A stretch of 64,000 nucleotides of DNA from Rhodobacterales bacterium RIFCSPHIGHO2_02_FULL_62_130 (GCA_001828855.1 MHZT01000013.1:1-64000); one strand, 5' to 3'; numbered from the stretch's first letter, positions 1 through 8,953 are shown. Made by a program: numbers and translations. The notes: generated from the sequence alone by a model not told the origin.

Positions 1-180
1 GATTTCATTGGCTTGGACACCTGCCTTGCCATCATGAACGTGCTGCATGAAGGGCTGGCGGACACGAAATACCGCCCCTGCCCGCTGCTGACCAAATATG
101 TCGAGGCCGGCTGGCTCGGCCGCAAAACCCAGCGCGGTTTCTACGATTATCGCGGCGAAGTGCCAGTTCCGACGCGCTGA
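1..180 (+). CDS. 3-hydroxyacyl-CoA (3-hydroxybutyryl-CoA) dehydrogenase, C-terminal end
   Basis: Only the last 59 codons are present; the gene begins before the window. The fragment has the C-terminal helical dimerisation domain of the 3-hydroxybutyryl-CoA dehydrogenase family, with the typical [12 protein letters not shown] helix, a [15 protein letters not shown] stretch and the closing RGFYDY motif. The family oxidises (S)-3-hydroxyacyl-CoA with NAD(P)+ in beta-oxidation or polyhydroxybutyrate-linked metabolism. The NAD-binding domain cannot be inspected, so the substrate is inferred from the tail alone. It is followed 78 bp downstream by glutamate dehydrogenase in the same orientation. Confidence 0.85.
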   Translation, partial: DFIGLDTCLAIMNVLHEGLADTKYRPCPLLTKYVEAGWLGRKTQRGFYDYRGEVPVPTR

Positions 181-258
181 AATCCGGCGACCACCCAACG
201 AAACCAACGCCCCGTCGCAACGCGGGCGATCCTTTTCCCACAGCCAATGAGGCCCAAA

Positions 259-1680
259 ATGAACGCTCCGACCTTCCGCGATTCCGTCGATGCCATGTTC
301 CGCCGCGCCGCCAAGATCCTTGATCTGCCGGATGGGCTGGAGGAGAAAATCCGCGTCTGCAACTCGACCTATGTGGTGCGGTTCGGGGTGCGGCTGCGGG
401 GCGAGATCCACACCTTTACCGGCTATCGCTCGGTCCATTCCGAACATATGGAGCCGGTCAAGGGCGGCATCCGCTATGCTATGGATGTCAATCAGGATGA
501 GGTCGAGGCGCTGGCGGCGCTGATGACCTACAAATGCGCGTTGGTGGAAACGCCCTTTGGCGGATCGAAGGGCGGGCTGTGCATTGATCCGCGCGCGTGG
601 GAAGAGCATGAGTTGGAGCAGATCACCCGCCGCTTTACCTATGAACTGGCCAAGCGCGGGCTGATCAGCCCCAGCCAGAACGTGCCTGCGCCGGATATGG
701 GAACCGGCGAGCGCGAGATGGCATGGATGGCAGACCAATATGCCCGCATGTTCACCACCGACATCAACGCGCGGGCCTGCGTGACGGGCAAGCCGCTGAG
801 TGCGGGCGGCATCGTGGGGCGGGTCGAGGCGACAGGGCGCGGTCTGCAATACGCGCTGCGCGAATTCTTCCGCCACCCCGAAGATGTGCGGATTGCTGGG
901 CTGGCAGGCGATTTGGCGGGCAAACGTGTGGTGGTGCAGGGCTTGGGCAATGTGGGCAGCCATGTTGCGCGTTTTCTGAGCGAGGAGGACGGCGCGAAGG
1001 TGATCTGCGTTATCGAACGCGATGGCGCGGTGTTCAATGCAGACGGGTTGGATATTGCCGCACTGGTGGCGCATCTGAAGGAGACGGGCGGCGTGGTGGG
1101 CTTTGCGGGCGGCACCTGTCAGCCAGACGGGGCGGCGGCGCTGGAAACGGAATGCGATATTCTGATCCCCGCCGCGATGGAGGGGGCGATCCATGCCGGA
1201 AACGCCGCCGCGATCCGCGCACGCCTGATCCTTGAGGCGGCGAATGGCCCTGTGACCGCCGAAGCGGATCAGGTCCTTGCCGCGCGCGGCGTGGTCATCA
1301 TCCCTGATCTGTTCGCCAATGCGGGCGGGGTGACCGTGTCCTATTTCGAATGGGTGAAGAACCTGAGCCACATTCCCTTTGGCCGGATGCAACGCCGCCA
1401 TGAAGAGGCGCGCAATCACATGCTGGTCGAGGAATTGGAGCAATTGGCGGCCAAGCTGAACATGGGCTGGACGCTTTCGGATGGTTTCAAGCAAGCCTTC
1501 CTGCGTGGCGCGGATGAATTGGAGCTGGTGCGCTCGGGTCTGGATGACACGATGCGGACCGCTTACCAATCGATGCGCGCGCTGTGGCACAGTGATGCGC
1601 GGGTGACAGACCTTCGCACCGCAGCCTATTGCATCTCGATTGGTCGGGTGGCCGAGGCCTATCGCTCCAAAGGGCTTTAA
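259..1680 (+). CDS. gdhA: Glutamate dehydrogenase (Glu/Leu/Phe/Val dehydrogenase family)
   Basis: A cytoplasmic enzyme that interconverts glutamate and 2-oxoglutarate plus ammonium using NAD(P). The N-terminal dimerisation/substrate domain carries PFGGSKGG with the catalytic lysine near residue 104. The Rossmann domain carries the VQGLGNVGS fingerprint, and the family motif NGPVTAEAD follows. The length of 473 aa fits the hexameric bacterial family. An ATG exists at 247, but GAGG at 249-252 lies at ideal spacing before the ATG at 259, so 259 is chosen. A strong terminator follows directly, so the gene probably ends its transcription unit. Leucine or valine dehydrogenase is less likely on length. 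Coenzyme preference cannot be decided by eye. Confidence 0.9.
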   Translation: MNAPTFRDSVDAMFRRAAKILDLPDGLEEKIRVCNSTYVVRFGVRLRGEIHTFTGYRSVHSEHMEPVKGGIRYAMDVNQDEVEALAALMTYKCALVETPFGGSKGGLCIDPRAWEEHELEQITRRFTYELAKRGLISPSQNVPAPDMGTGEREMAWMADQYARMFTTDINARACVTGKPLSAGGIVGRVEATGRGLQYALREFFRHPEDVRIAGLAGDLAGKRVVVQGLGNVGSHVARFLSEEDGAKVICVIERDGAVFNADGLDIAALVAHLKETGGVVGFAGGTCQPDGAAALETECDILIPAAMEGAIHAGNAAAIRARLILEAANGPVTAEADQVLAARGVVIIPDLFANAGGVTVSYFEWVKNLSHIPFGRMQRRHEEARNHMLVEELEQLAAKLNMGWTLSDGFKQAFLRGADELELVRSGLDDTMRTAYQSMRALWHSDARVTDLRTAAYCISIGRVAEAYRSKGL

Positions 1681-1691
1681 CGACGGGTCTT

Positions 1692-1721
1692 GCGCGCGCC
1701 GACACCGGCGCGCGCGTTTTT
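1692..1721 (+). terminator. Rho-independent terminator after gdhA
   Basis: A perfect 10-bp GC-only stem (1692-1701 with 1706-1715) closes on an ACAC loop and is followed by a short T run. It starts 11 bp after the gdhA stop codon and separates gdhA from the iron-uptake operon. Confidence 0.9.
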
Positions 1722-1759
1722 CTTGGCGCGATTTGCGGCGCTATTCTTGATTGAAAGAA

Positions 1760-1777
1760 TCGGATTTACAAATCCGA
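1760..1777. promoter_or_regulatory. Perfect 18-bp palindrome upstream of hemP (candidate iron operator)
   Basis: TCGGATTT-AC-AAATCCGA is a perfect inverted repeat with a 2-bp centre, in the 148-bp gap before hemP. It has no T tract, so it is unlikely to be a terminator. Its position ahead of an iron/heme uptake operon suggests an operator. It does not clearly match the Fur, Irr (ICE) or RirA/iron-rhodo-box consensus as I know them, so the cognate regulator is open. Confidence 0.45.
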
Positions 1778-1869
1778 CTAAATAACTCAGGTTAGGCGCA
1801 TGCCCAGCCACCCGTTTCTCGGGAAGCCCGGTTCTGATCCGTATCAGCCCCGTTCGCCGAGGAGCCTCC

Positions 1870-2016
1870 ATGACCGACACGATCCTCTCTGCCCAAGTGC
1901 CATGCCATGATGCGCGCATGTTGCTGGGGGGACAGATGACAGCGCAGATCGTGCTGGACGATCAGGTTTACACCCTGCGCCTGACCAAGGCGGGCAAGCT
2001 GATCCTGACCAAATAG
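1870..2016 (+). CDS. hemP: Hemin uptake protein HemP
   Basis: A 48-residue protein with the HemP family core LLGGQ, then the C-terminal LRLTKAGKLILTK signature. HemP proteins are small cytoplasmic proteins encoded with heme or iron uptake genes. Their role is poorly understood and has been linked to control of heme-transporter expression in some bacteria. The start at 1870 is set by GGAG at 1861-1864. It lies 36 bp before the imelysin gene, as first gene of the operon, downstream of the 1760-1777 palindrome. No HmuRSTUV genes are nearby, so here hemP accompanies the imelysin/diheme system instead. Confidence 0.9.
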   Translation: MTDTILSAQVPCHDARMLLGGQMTAQIVLDDQVYTLRLTKAGKLILTK

Positions 2017-2052
2017 GCCATTGCGCCCTTTGCCCTTTCTGTAGGAAATCCC

Positions 2053-3324
2053 ATGTCCAACCGCCGCCTTGCCCTTTTTGCCAGCACTGCCTTGGCCGCC
2101 GCCACCCTGTCGCAGCCTGCAACAGCCGCCACCCCCGCCGAGGTGGTCACGACCTATGCCGATATTGCAGAGGCGGCCTATGGCGATAGCCTGACTGCGG
2201 CGATTGGCCTGCAAGGCGCGGTCGAAGCCCTGATTGCGGCACCGTCAGAGCAGAGTTTGGCTGCGGCCCGTGCGGCGTGGATCGCCGCACGCCCGTCCTA
2301 TCAGCAGACCGAGGTCTATCGCTTTGGCAATGCCATCGTTGATGACTGGGAGGGTAGGGTGAATGCATGGCCGCTGGATGAAGGGCTGATCGATTATGTC
2401 GATCCCGCTTATGGGCAGTCCGAGGAGAATGCGCTGTCGGCGCTGAATGTCATTGCCACGCCACATTTCACCCTGTCGGGCGCTGCGGTGGATGCCAGCA
2501 CCATCACGCCGGAATTGATCGCAGGCACGCTGCAAGAGGCGGGCGGGATCGAGGCGAATGTGGCTTCGGGCTATCACGCGATTGAATTTCTGCTTTGGGG
2601 GCAGGATCTGAACGGCACCGGACCGGGGGCGGGCAGCAGGCCGTTCAGCGATTTTGTGCAAGGCGACGGTTGCACGGGCGGCAACTGTGATCGCCGTGCG
2701 GCCTATCTGCAGGCCGCGACCACGCTTCTGGTGGCGGATCTGACCGAAATGGCGGGCAATTGGGCCGAAGGCGGTGCCGCCCGCGCCCCGCTTGAGGCCG
2801 ACCCCGCAGCCGCCCTTGCCGCGATGCTGACTGGTATGGGCAGCCTGTCCTATGGCGAATTGGCGGGCCAGCGCATGCGGTTGGGGCTGATGCTGAACGA
2901 CCCCGAAGAAGAGCATGACTGCTTTTCTGACAATACCCATAATAGCCAGTATTATGATGGGCTTGGCATCCAGAATGTCTATCTGGGCCATTACATCCGC
3001 GCCGATGGCAGCACCGTTTCCGGCCCGTCGCTGTCTGATCTGGTGGCGCAGGCTGATCCTGCGGTCGATACCCGCCTGAAGGCCGAGCTTGACGCCTCGG
3101 TCGCGGCGCTTGCCGCGCTGAAGGTGGCAGCCGAGGCGGGGATGGCCTATGATCAGATGCTGGCCCCCGGCAATGCCGAGGGCGAGGCGCTGATCATGGG
3201 TGGGGTTGAGGCACTTGTGACGCAGACCGCCTCGATCCAGCGCGCGATGCTGGTGCTGGGGCTGACGGCGGCTTCGTTCGAAGGATCGGAAAGTCTGGAT
3301 AATCCAGCGGCTGTCTTTCAATGA
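2053..3324 (+). CDS. irpA: Imelysin family (peptidase M75-like, IrpA) periplasmic iron-regulated protein
   Basis: A 423-aa secreted protein with a Sec signal peptide (cleavage probably after the A-rich stretch near residue 26) and an imelysin domain over most of the mature chain. The hallmark GxHxxE motif appears as GYHAIE at about residues 173-178, next to the conserved LLWGQD. Imelysins are helical-bundle proteins of iron-limited Gram-negative bacteria, thought to bind metal in the periplasm or at the outer membrane. Proteolysis is not established for most. The stop codon overlaps the start of the diheme gene by 4 bp, indicating translational coupling. Confidence 0.9.
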   Translation: MSNRRLALFASTALAAATLSQPATAATPAEVVTTYADIAEAAYGDSLTAAIGLQGAVEALIAAPSEQSLAAARAAWIAARPSYQQTEVYRFGNAIVDDWEGRVNAWPLDEGLIDYVDPAYGQSEENALSALNVIATPHFTLSGAAVDASTITPELIAGTLQEAGGIEANVASGYHAIEFLLWGQDLNGTGPGAGSRPFSDFVQGDGCTGGNCDRRAAYLQAATTLLVADLTEMAGNWAEGGAARAPLEADPAAALAAMLTGMGSLSYGELAGQRMRLGLMLNDPEEEHDCFSDNTHNSQYYDGLGIQNVYLGHYIRADGSTVSGPSLSDLVAQADPAVDTRLKAELDASVAALAALKVAAEAGMAYDQMLAPGNAEGEALIMGGVEALVTQTASIQRAMLVLGLTAASFEGSESLDNPAAVFQ

Positions 3325-4844
3325 TCCGACACTGGTCAGGTTTGGCGGCGGCTTTGGGCGCGGTTGCGCTGGCGGCACCGGTGCTGGCCCAATCGCTGGA
3401 TGACAGCCCCTTGGCGATGCTGCCGCGCAGCAAGGCCGAGATTGCGCGCATCGCCGCTGTTGTGGCCCCGACCCGTGATTTCAGCAAGGCCGAAGCCTTT
3501 GAGGTGAAATCGGCAGGGGCGGCGACGGTGCGGGTGCGGCCCACGGCGGATGCGTTTTCGCAGTTCTCCGGCAATATGGCCTTTGACCGCCAGATGAATT
3601 TCAATCTGGGCAATGCGCTGTTCACCAAGACCTGGGTGCCGTCGCCTTCGTCCACGCGGGCCTCGGATGGGCTGGGGCCGCTGTTCAACGCGCGCGGTTG
3701 TCAGGATTGCCACCTGAAAGACGGGCGTGGCCATACGCCCGCAGACGGGGAAAAGCCGGTGTCGCTGTTCTTGCGCCTGTCAGTGCCGGGTGGGTCTGCG
3801 CCCGCCGATATCAAGGACTGGCTCGCGACCCAACCCGAGCCTGTCTATGGCGGCCAGTTGCAGAATTTTGCGGTCGAAGGCCATGCCGCCGAAGGGCGGA
3901 TGCAGGTCAGCTATGCCGATGTGCCGGTGATCTTGGCGGATGGTGCGGTGGTGACGCTGCGCGCGCCTGACTATGCTGTGGCAGACGCGGCCTATGGCCC
4001 GATGCGGGATGATGTGCAGCTGTCGCCACGGATTGCGCCGCAAATGATCGGGCTGGGATTGCTGGAGGCGATTCCGGCGGCGGATCTGTTGGCGCAGGTG
4101 GATGAGACCGACCGTGACGGCGATGGCATCTCGGGGCGGGCCAGTGTTGTTCCCAGTGCGGAACTGGCGCGGCCCGCGCTGGGTCGGTTCGGGCTGAAGG
4201 CAGGGGCCGCGACGGTGCGCGACCAGACGGCGGCGGCGTTTTCGGGTGATATGGGGCTGTCAACGCCGCTGCATCCCGACCCTTGGGGCGATTGCAGCGC
4301 GGCACAGGACGCCTGCCGCACCGCCCCCGACGGGGCCGAGCCGGACAGTCGTGACGGGCTGGAGGTTGACCAGCAAAGTCTTGATCTGGTGACATTTTAC
4401 GCGCGCAATCTGGCGGTGCCAGAGCGGCGGGACGTGGATGCGCCGCAGGTTTTGCGCGGGAAAGAACTGTTCTACAGCCTGAACTGCACCGGCTGTCATA
4501 CCCCCAAACACGTCACCGCGCGGCTGGCCGATCAGCCCGAGCAAAGCTTTCAACTGATCTGGCCCTATACCGACCTTTTACTGCATGACATGGGGGCAGG
4601 GCTGGCCGACAACCGCCCCGAAGGCCGCGCGACGGGCCGCGAATGGAAGACCCCGCCGCTGTGGGGCATCGGGTTGACGGCGCAAGTTTCGGGGCATAGC
4701 GAATTTCTGCATGACGGGCGGGCGCGCACTCTGCTGGAGGCAATTTTGTGGCATGGTGGCGAGGCGGAAGCGGCGCGCGACGCGGTGGTAGCGCTGCCGA
4801 AACCTGACCGCGATGCTTTGATCGCCTTTCTGGAAAGCCTGTAA
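3321..4844 (+). CDS. Di-heme oxidoreductase family protein (DHOR, formerly DUF1111), c-type cytochrome
   Basis: A 507-aa periplasmic protein with a signal peptide (about residues 1-23) and two CxxCH heme c sites, CQDCH at 127-131 and CTGCH at 389-393. The domain layout and length match the DHOR family, often called putative thiol oxidoreductase and distantly related to MauG/di-heme peroxidases. It sits between two imelysin genes with ATGA coupling to the first and a 1-bp gap to the second. This conserved arrangement suggests that redox chemistry on iron or a ligand accompanies imelysin function. The exact reaction is unknown. Confidence 0.88.
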   Translation: MIRHWSGLAAALGAVALAAPVLAQSLDDSPLAMLPRSKAEIARIAAVVAPTRDFSKAEAFEVKSAGAATVRVRPTADAFSQFSGNMAFDRQMNFNLGNALFTKTWVPSPSSTRASDGLGPLFNARGCQDCHLKDGRGHTPADGEKPVSLFLRLSVPGGSAPADIKDWLATQPEPVYGGQLQNFAVEGHAAEGRMQVSYADVPVILADGAVVTLRAPDYAVADAAYGPMRDDVQLSPRIAPQMIGLGLLEAIPAADLLAQVDETDRDGDGISGRASVVPSAELARPALGRFGLKAGAATVRDQTAAAFSGDMGLSTPLHPDPWGDCSAAQDACRTAPDGAEPDSRDGLEVDQQSLDLVTFYARNLAVPERRDVDAPQVLRGKELFYSLNCTGCHTPKHVTARLADQPEQSFQLIWPYTDLLLHDMGAGLADNRPEGRATGREWKTPPLWGIGLTAQVSGHSEFLHDGRARTLLEAILWHGGEAEAARDAVVALPKPDRDALIAFLESL

Positions 4845-4845
4845 G

Positions 4846-5829
4846 ATGTTGCGCCCGTTGACCCTTGGCCCGTTGATGCTTTGCTTGTGCCTTGCCACTC
4901 CGGCGATGGCGGATTTTCCCGAAACGCTGCGGCAGCATATCCTGCCGGGCTATGCCGCCTTTGCGGTGGCGACGGCGGATCTGGCGCAGGCGGCGCAGCA
5001 AGACTGCGATGCCGTGGCGCTGCGGCCCGCGTTCCAAGCGGCATTTGATGCGTGGATCGGGGTGCAGCATTTGCGCTTTGGTCCGGTCGAGGTGGATGGT
5101 CGGGGCTTGGCGATCCAGTTCTGGCCTGATCCGAAAGGCGCAGGTGCCAAGGCGCAGCGGGGGCTGCTGTTGGACGATGCGGCTGCGTTGACGCCGGACC
5201 ATATGGCCGAGCAATCGGTGGCGGCGCGGGGCCTGTCGGGGCTGGAGCGGCTGCTTTACCCCGCCGACCCGCTGCCCGCCGATCCTTGCGCGCTGATCCG
5301 CGCCACGGCGGCTGATCTGGCGCAGACTGCGCAGACCGTGAATGACGCATGGCTTGTAGGTTATGCCGAAACGCTGCTGACCGCAGGCGAGTCCGGCAAC
5401 ACCACCTATCTGACCCGCCCCGAGGCCCGCCAAGCCCTGTTCACCCAAGTCATCACCGCACTGGAGTTCCTGCAGGATCAGCGCCTTGGCCGCCCCTTGG
5501 GGACGTTCGATGCGCCGCACCCTGAACGGGCTGAGGCGCGGGCTTCGGGGCGCAGTCTGGTCAATATCCGGCTGTCTTTGCACAGTTTGCGCGCGATGGT
5601 CGCAACCCTGTCCCCCGATGTGCCAAAGACAATGGCCGCCTTCGATCATGCCATCGCCTTGGCCGAGGCACTGGATGATCCGGTTCTGGCGGGCGTTGCC
5701 ACCGCGCAAGGGCGGCTGCGGGTCGAGATATTGCAGCAGGCTGTCACCGCCCTGCGCGATACGGCGCTGGCCGAATTGGGGCCGGAGCTGGATGTCGGGA
5801 TCGGGTTCAATGCGGCGGATGGAGACTGA
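4846..5829 (+). CDS. Second imelysin family protein
   Basis: A 327-aa protein with a signal peptide (about 1-22, ending ATPAMA) and an imelysin fold shorter than the first copy. The metal-motif position reads GLSGLE (about 129-134), so the histidine of GxHxxE is replaced by serine while the glutamate is kept. This is a variant site compared with the 2053-3324 copy. The gene starts 1 bp after the diheme oxidoreductase stop and ends 1 bp before the DUF1513 gene. The pair probably acts together in the periplasm, with this copy possibly structural or of altered metal specificity. Confidence 0.85.
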   Translation: MLRPLTLGPLMLCLCLATPAMADFPETLRQHILPGYAAFAVATADLAQAAQQDCDAVALRPAFQAAFDAWIGVQHLRFGPVEVDGRGLAIQFWPDPKGAGAKAQRGLLLDDAAALTPDHMAEQSVAARGLSGLERLLYPADPLPADPCALIRATAADLAQTAQTVNDAWLVGYAETLLTAGESGNTTYLTRPEARQALFTQVITALEFLQDQRLGRPLGTFDAPHPERAEARASGRSLVNIRLSLHSLRAMVATLSPDVPKTMAAFDHAIALAEALDDPVLAGVATAQGRLRVEILQQAVTALRDTALAELGPELDVGIGFNAADGD

Positions 5830-5830
5830 C

Positions 5831-6889
5831 ATGATCGCGCGCCGCAGCTTTCTGGCCGGATTGGCTGCTGCCAGCCTGCCGCGCGTGGCTTGGGCCGAGG
5901 TCGGCAGTCCGGCCTGTCTGGCGGCGGGCAAATGGGGCGACGATTTCGTGCTGCACGGGCTGTCGGCGGCGGGCGAAAGCCTGTTCCGGATCGCCTTGCC
6001 CGCGCGCGGACATGCGGCGGCGGCGCATCCGGTGGAGGCGCTGGCGGTGGCCTTTGCGCGGCGGCCCGGCACCTTCGCGCTGGTGATCGATTGCCAGAGC
6101 GGAGCGGTGCGCCATCGTCTTACCCCGCCGGAAGGGCGGCAATTCAACGGGCATGGGGTGTTTGTGGTGGGCGGTGCGGTGCTGCTGACCTCGGAAGTGG
6201 TGGCCGAAGGCTCGGCGGGACGGATCGGGGTTTGGGAGACGGCGGGCTTTCGCCGCATTGGCGAATGGGACAGTGGCGGCATCGGGCCGCATGATCTGAA
6301 ACGGCTGCCGGATGGCCGTGTGGTGATCGCCAATGGCGGCATCCAGACCGATCCGGCCGATCGCAGCAAGCTGAACCTGCCCGACATGCGGCCCAATCTG
6401 ACGCTGCTCTCTGACAGCGGGCAGATGCTTGATCAGGTGGAACTGCCTGCTGATCTGCGGCAAAACTCGATCCGGCATCTGGCGGTTTTGGGCGACACTA
6501 TCGCCTTTGCGATGCAATGGGAGGGCGATCCGGCCTTGCCCGTGCCGCAGTTGGGCCTGTGGACACCCGGCAGCCCGCCCCGGCTTTGCCCGCCCGAGGA
6601 GACTGATGCGATGGCCATGCAGGGCTATGCCGGATCGATTGCCGTCAGTCCGGCGGGGGACATGATCGGGCTGACTTCGGCCCCTGCGGGGGTGCTGATG
6701 CTGTTTGATGCGAAAGGCACGCCCCTTGCCACCCATCGCCGCACCGACATTTCCGGCATCGCGACGCTGTCGGGCGGGTTGGTGGCGACGGACGGGCAGG
6801 GCGGGATCTGGAGTGTCGGGACCAAGGGGCTGACGCTGCTGACTCAGGCCGAAACCCTGTGGGACAATCATTTGATTGCCCTGACCTAG
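5831..6889 (+). CDS. DUF1513 family protein, Tat-exported, probable beta-propeller
   Basis: A 352-aa protein with a twin-arginine-like leader (ARRSFLAG at residues 3-10) followed by repeating strands such as NGHGVFVVGG and GIGPHDLKRLPDG that suggest a WD40/YVTN-like propeller. DUF1513 proteins are almost always the last gene of imelysin/diheme iron operons, as here. Function is unknown; a periplasmic scaffold or metal-ligand binding role is inference from context. An in-frame open stretch extends upstream to 5486, but it overlaps the imelysin gene. The ATG at 5831, directly after the imelysin stop and before the Tat motif, is clearly the start. Confidence 0.85.
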   Translation: MIARRSFLAGLAAASLPRVAWAEVGSPACLAAGKWGDDFVLHGLSAAGESLFRIALPARGHAAAAHPVEALAVAFARRPGTFALVIDCQSGAVRHRLTPPEGRQFNGHGVFVVGGAVLLTSEVVAEGSAGRIGVWETAGFRRIGEWDSGGIGPHDLKRLPDGRVVIANGGIQTDPADRSKLNLPDMRPNLTLLSDSGQMLDQVELPADLRQNSIRHLAVLGDTIAFAMQWEGDPALPVPQLGLWTPGSPPRLCPPEETDAMAMQGYAGSIAVSPAGDMIGLTSAPAGVLMLFDAKGTPLATHRRTDISGIATLSGGLVATDGQGGIWSVGTKGLTLLTQAETLWDNHLIALT

Positions 6890-6904
6890 CGGCAGGCGTG
6901 ACCG

Positions 6905-7564
6905 CTATTCCGCCGATACCAGCCGCAGAATCGTATCGATGTTGAAGCGCAGCCGTTCTTCCAGCGCGTCTTTCGCCATCAGATCCCGCTCGAACACGAT
7001 CGAGCCGGTAAAGCGGTTGGTCATGTAATAATAGCTGATGGCGGCAATCGTGATGTTCAGTTGCACCGGATCGATGCCGCTGCGGAACTGCCCTGCAGCC
7101 ACGCCCCGCGCCAGAATATCCTCGACCATCGAGACAAACTTGCGGCTGTAGACCTTGATGATTTCGGATTTCTTCAAGTGTTTGGCGCGATGCAGGTTTT
7201 CGCTGTTCACCAGCGTGATGAACTCGGGGTTTTTCAGGTAGTAATCCCATGTGAACCGCACCAGCCGTTCCAAGGCCAGCTTGGGTTCCAGATGGTCAAG
7301 GTTCAGCTTTTGCTCGGCTGTGCGGATATCGACATAGGCGTTTTCCAGCACGGTCTGGAACAGCCCCTCTTTGCTGCCGAAGTAGTGATAGATCATCCGC
7401 TTGTTGGCTTTGGCCTTTTCCGAGATCACATCGACGCGCGCCCCGCCCATGCCGTTCTTGGCAAATTCCTTTTTGGCCGCATCCAGAATGCGCGCCTTGG
7501 TTGCTTCGGCATCGCGGACGCGCGGTTTTACGACGGGTTCGGCAGGCTCGGTCGGGGGTGTCAC
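6905..7564 (-). CDS. TetR family transcriptional regulator
   Basis: A 219-aa repressor-type protein. The N-terminal helix-turn-helix (about residues 42-62) ends in IYHYFGSKEGLF, the canonical TetR recognition helix region, followed by an all-helical ligand domain with RSGIDPVQLN typical of the TetR_C class. The GTG start at 7564 is chosen because AAGGA lies about 8 bp upstream and because it gives the usual family length. An ATG at 7687 has no ribosome site. It is divergent from the sugar ABC operon and next to palindrome site 7702-7717. Three related palindromes stand before downstream catabolic operons, so this protein is the best candidate for their shared regulator. Confidence 0.85.
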   Translation of the reverse strand: MTPPTEPAEPVVKPRVRDAEATKARILDAAKKEFAKNGMGGARVDVISEKAKANKRMIYHYFGSKEGLFQTVLENAYVDIRTAEQKLNLDHLEPKLALERLVRFTWDYYLKNPEFITLVNSENLHRAKHLKKSEIIKVYSRKFVSMVEDILARGVAAGQFRSGIDPVQLNITIAAISYYYMTNRFTGSIVFERDLMAKDALEERLRFNIDTILRLVSAE

Positions 7565-7701
7565 AGGTCTATCCTTTGCCAGCGATGCGCGCAGCACCTG
7601 TGCCAGTCTTACACAGACCATGTCGCCTGCGTCAAAGCGGTTCCTTGCGTTGCCATGCTTTTCTGCATCGAAAAACACTTGACTCATCTTGGCGTAAGAA
7701 A

Positions 7702-7717
7702 GTAACCAGTTAGTGCG
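7702..7717. promoter_or_regulatory. Candidate operator A of the shared palindrome family
   Basis: GTAACCAGTTAGTGCG matches 12 of 16 positions of site B (17610-17625); the left half is intact and the last three bases diverge. It lies between the TetR gene and the ABC operon, overlapping the -10 position of a possible promoter with TTGACT at 7679-7684. Three better copies precede other catabolic operons in this window. Confidence 0.6.
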
Positions 7718-7829
7718 TTAAATGGGTGACGCCTTCCGGAACGGTGCCGATGTGCCGCAGGAAAACGGGGATCACCCGCCGCCAAACCAGCCGCAGCGCG
7801 CGGCGCAAATTGCAAACGGGAGGATAGCC

Positions 7830-8939
7830 ATGTCGACCTTCATCAAGGACTACATCGAGAAAGAGACGATCAACCGCCGGAACTTCCTTCTCGCCTCGGC
7901 GGCGGGGCTGGGGTCGATGGCGATGCCGATGGCCTTTGGCAAGGGGGCGGCCTTTGCCGCGGAAAACCCCGCACTGGCATGGAGCTATCGTGACCGCGCC
8001 AGCGCCTATTGGAACTCGGTCGTCTCCGGCGGCGAGGCGTTTGTGGAAAGCATCGGCAAGACCAAAGAGGACATGGTCAGCCTGATCAACGAGGGCAGCT
8101 CGGAAAAGTCGCTGGCCGACATCAAGGCGTTTCTGGCGAAGAATTCCGGCAATTGCGCCATTGCCTGCGATGCCAATGACAGCCCGAACGCGCGCCCCGT
8201 GGTGGAAGCGGTGAAAGAGGCGGGGGGCTATATCTCGACGATCTGGAACAAGACCGACGATCTGCATCCGTGGGATATCGGTGACAACTATGTCAGCCAC
8301 ATGAGCTGGTCTGACGAAAAGCCCGCCGAAGATACCGCGCGCATCCTGTTTGCGGCGATGGGGGGCAAGGGTGGCGTGGTTCACCTGGGCGGTATTCCGG
8401 CCAACAATCCGGCGGTCAAACGTCTGAACGGCTTGAAGAACGCGCTGAAGGATTTCCCCGAGATCGAGTTGCTGGACGCCCAGCCCGCCGATTGGGATAC
8501 CACCAAGGCAGCGGAACTGATGGCCTCGTTCATCACGCGCTATGGCGACAAGATCACCGGCGTGCATTGCGCCAATGACAACATCGCCTATGGCGTGATC
8601 GAGGCACTGAAGGCCGAAGGTATCACCGGCATGCCGATCGTGGCCTATGACGGCAATATGGAGGCCGTGCAGATGGTGATGGACGGCGATCTGCTGGCCA
8701 CCGTGTTCACCAACCCGCATTGGGGCGGCGGCGTCTCGCTGGCCTTGGCCTATCACGCGGCCATCGGCACCTTCAAACCCTCGGAAGAGCCGAACGAACA
8801 CCGCGAGTTCTATGGCCCGACCATTCTGGTGACCAAGGACGACGCGGCGGATTTCAAGGCCAAATATCTGGACAACGTGCCGACCTATGACTGGACCGAT
8901 TTCTGGGGTCCGTCGAATGGCGGGATTGTCTACAAATAA
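7830..8939 (+). CDS. Sugar ABC transporter substrate-binding protein (ribose/RbsB-type, family 4)
   Basis: A 369-aa periplasmic binding protein with a Tat-type leader (NRRNFLLASAAG near residue 15-26, cleavage after AAFA). The mature chain has the two-lobe periplasmic-binding/LacI fold used for ribose, xylose, inositol or AI-2-like ligands (for example GVHCANDNIAYGVIEAL and PIVAYDGN). AGGA at 7821-7824 fixes the ATG at 7830; longer in-frame starts lack a ribosome site. It is first in an operon with two permeases, an ATPase and three oxidoreductases, so the ligand is probably a polyol, sugar or related alcohol. The ligand cannot be read from sequence alone. Confidence 0.9.
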   Translation: MSTFIKDYIEKETINRRNFLLASAAGLGSMAMPMAFGKGAAFAAENPALAWSYRDRASAYWNSVVSGGEAFVESIGKTKEDMVSLINEGSSEKSLADIKAFLAKNSGNCAIACDANDSPNARPVVEAVKEAGGYISTIWNKTDDLHPWDIGDNYVSHMSWSDEKPAEDTARILFAAMGGKGGVVHLGGIPANNPAVKRLNGLKNALKDFPEIELLDAQPADWDTTKAAELMASFITRYGDKITGVHCANDNIAYGVIEALKAEGITGMPIVAYDGNMEAVQMVMDGDLLATVFTNPHWGGGVSLALAYHAAIGTFKPSEEPNEHREFYGPTILVTKDDAADFKAKYLDNVPTYDWTDFWGPSNGGIVYK

Positions 8940-8953
8940 GGCGATGGACAACG

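Noticed and set aside
4513-6396. A 627-codon minus-strand open frame across the imelysin and DUF1513 genes
   Set aside because: Low-complexity R/P/Q/A composition, no start signal, fully opposite strongly supported genes.
7565-7829. N-terminal extensions of the TetR gene (ATG 7687) and of the binding-protein gene (start 7722)
   Set aside because: Neither has a ribosome site, the extra residues match nothing in the families, and the region holds the operator and promoter.
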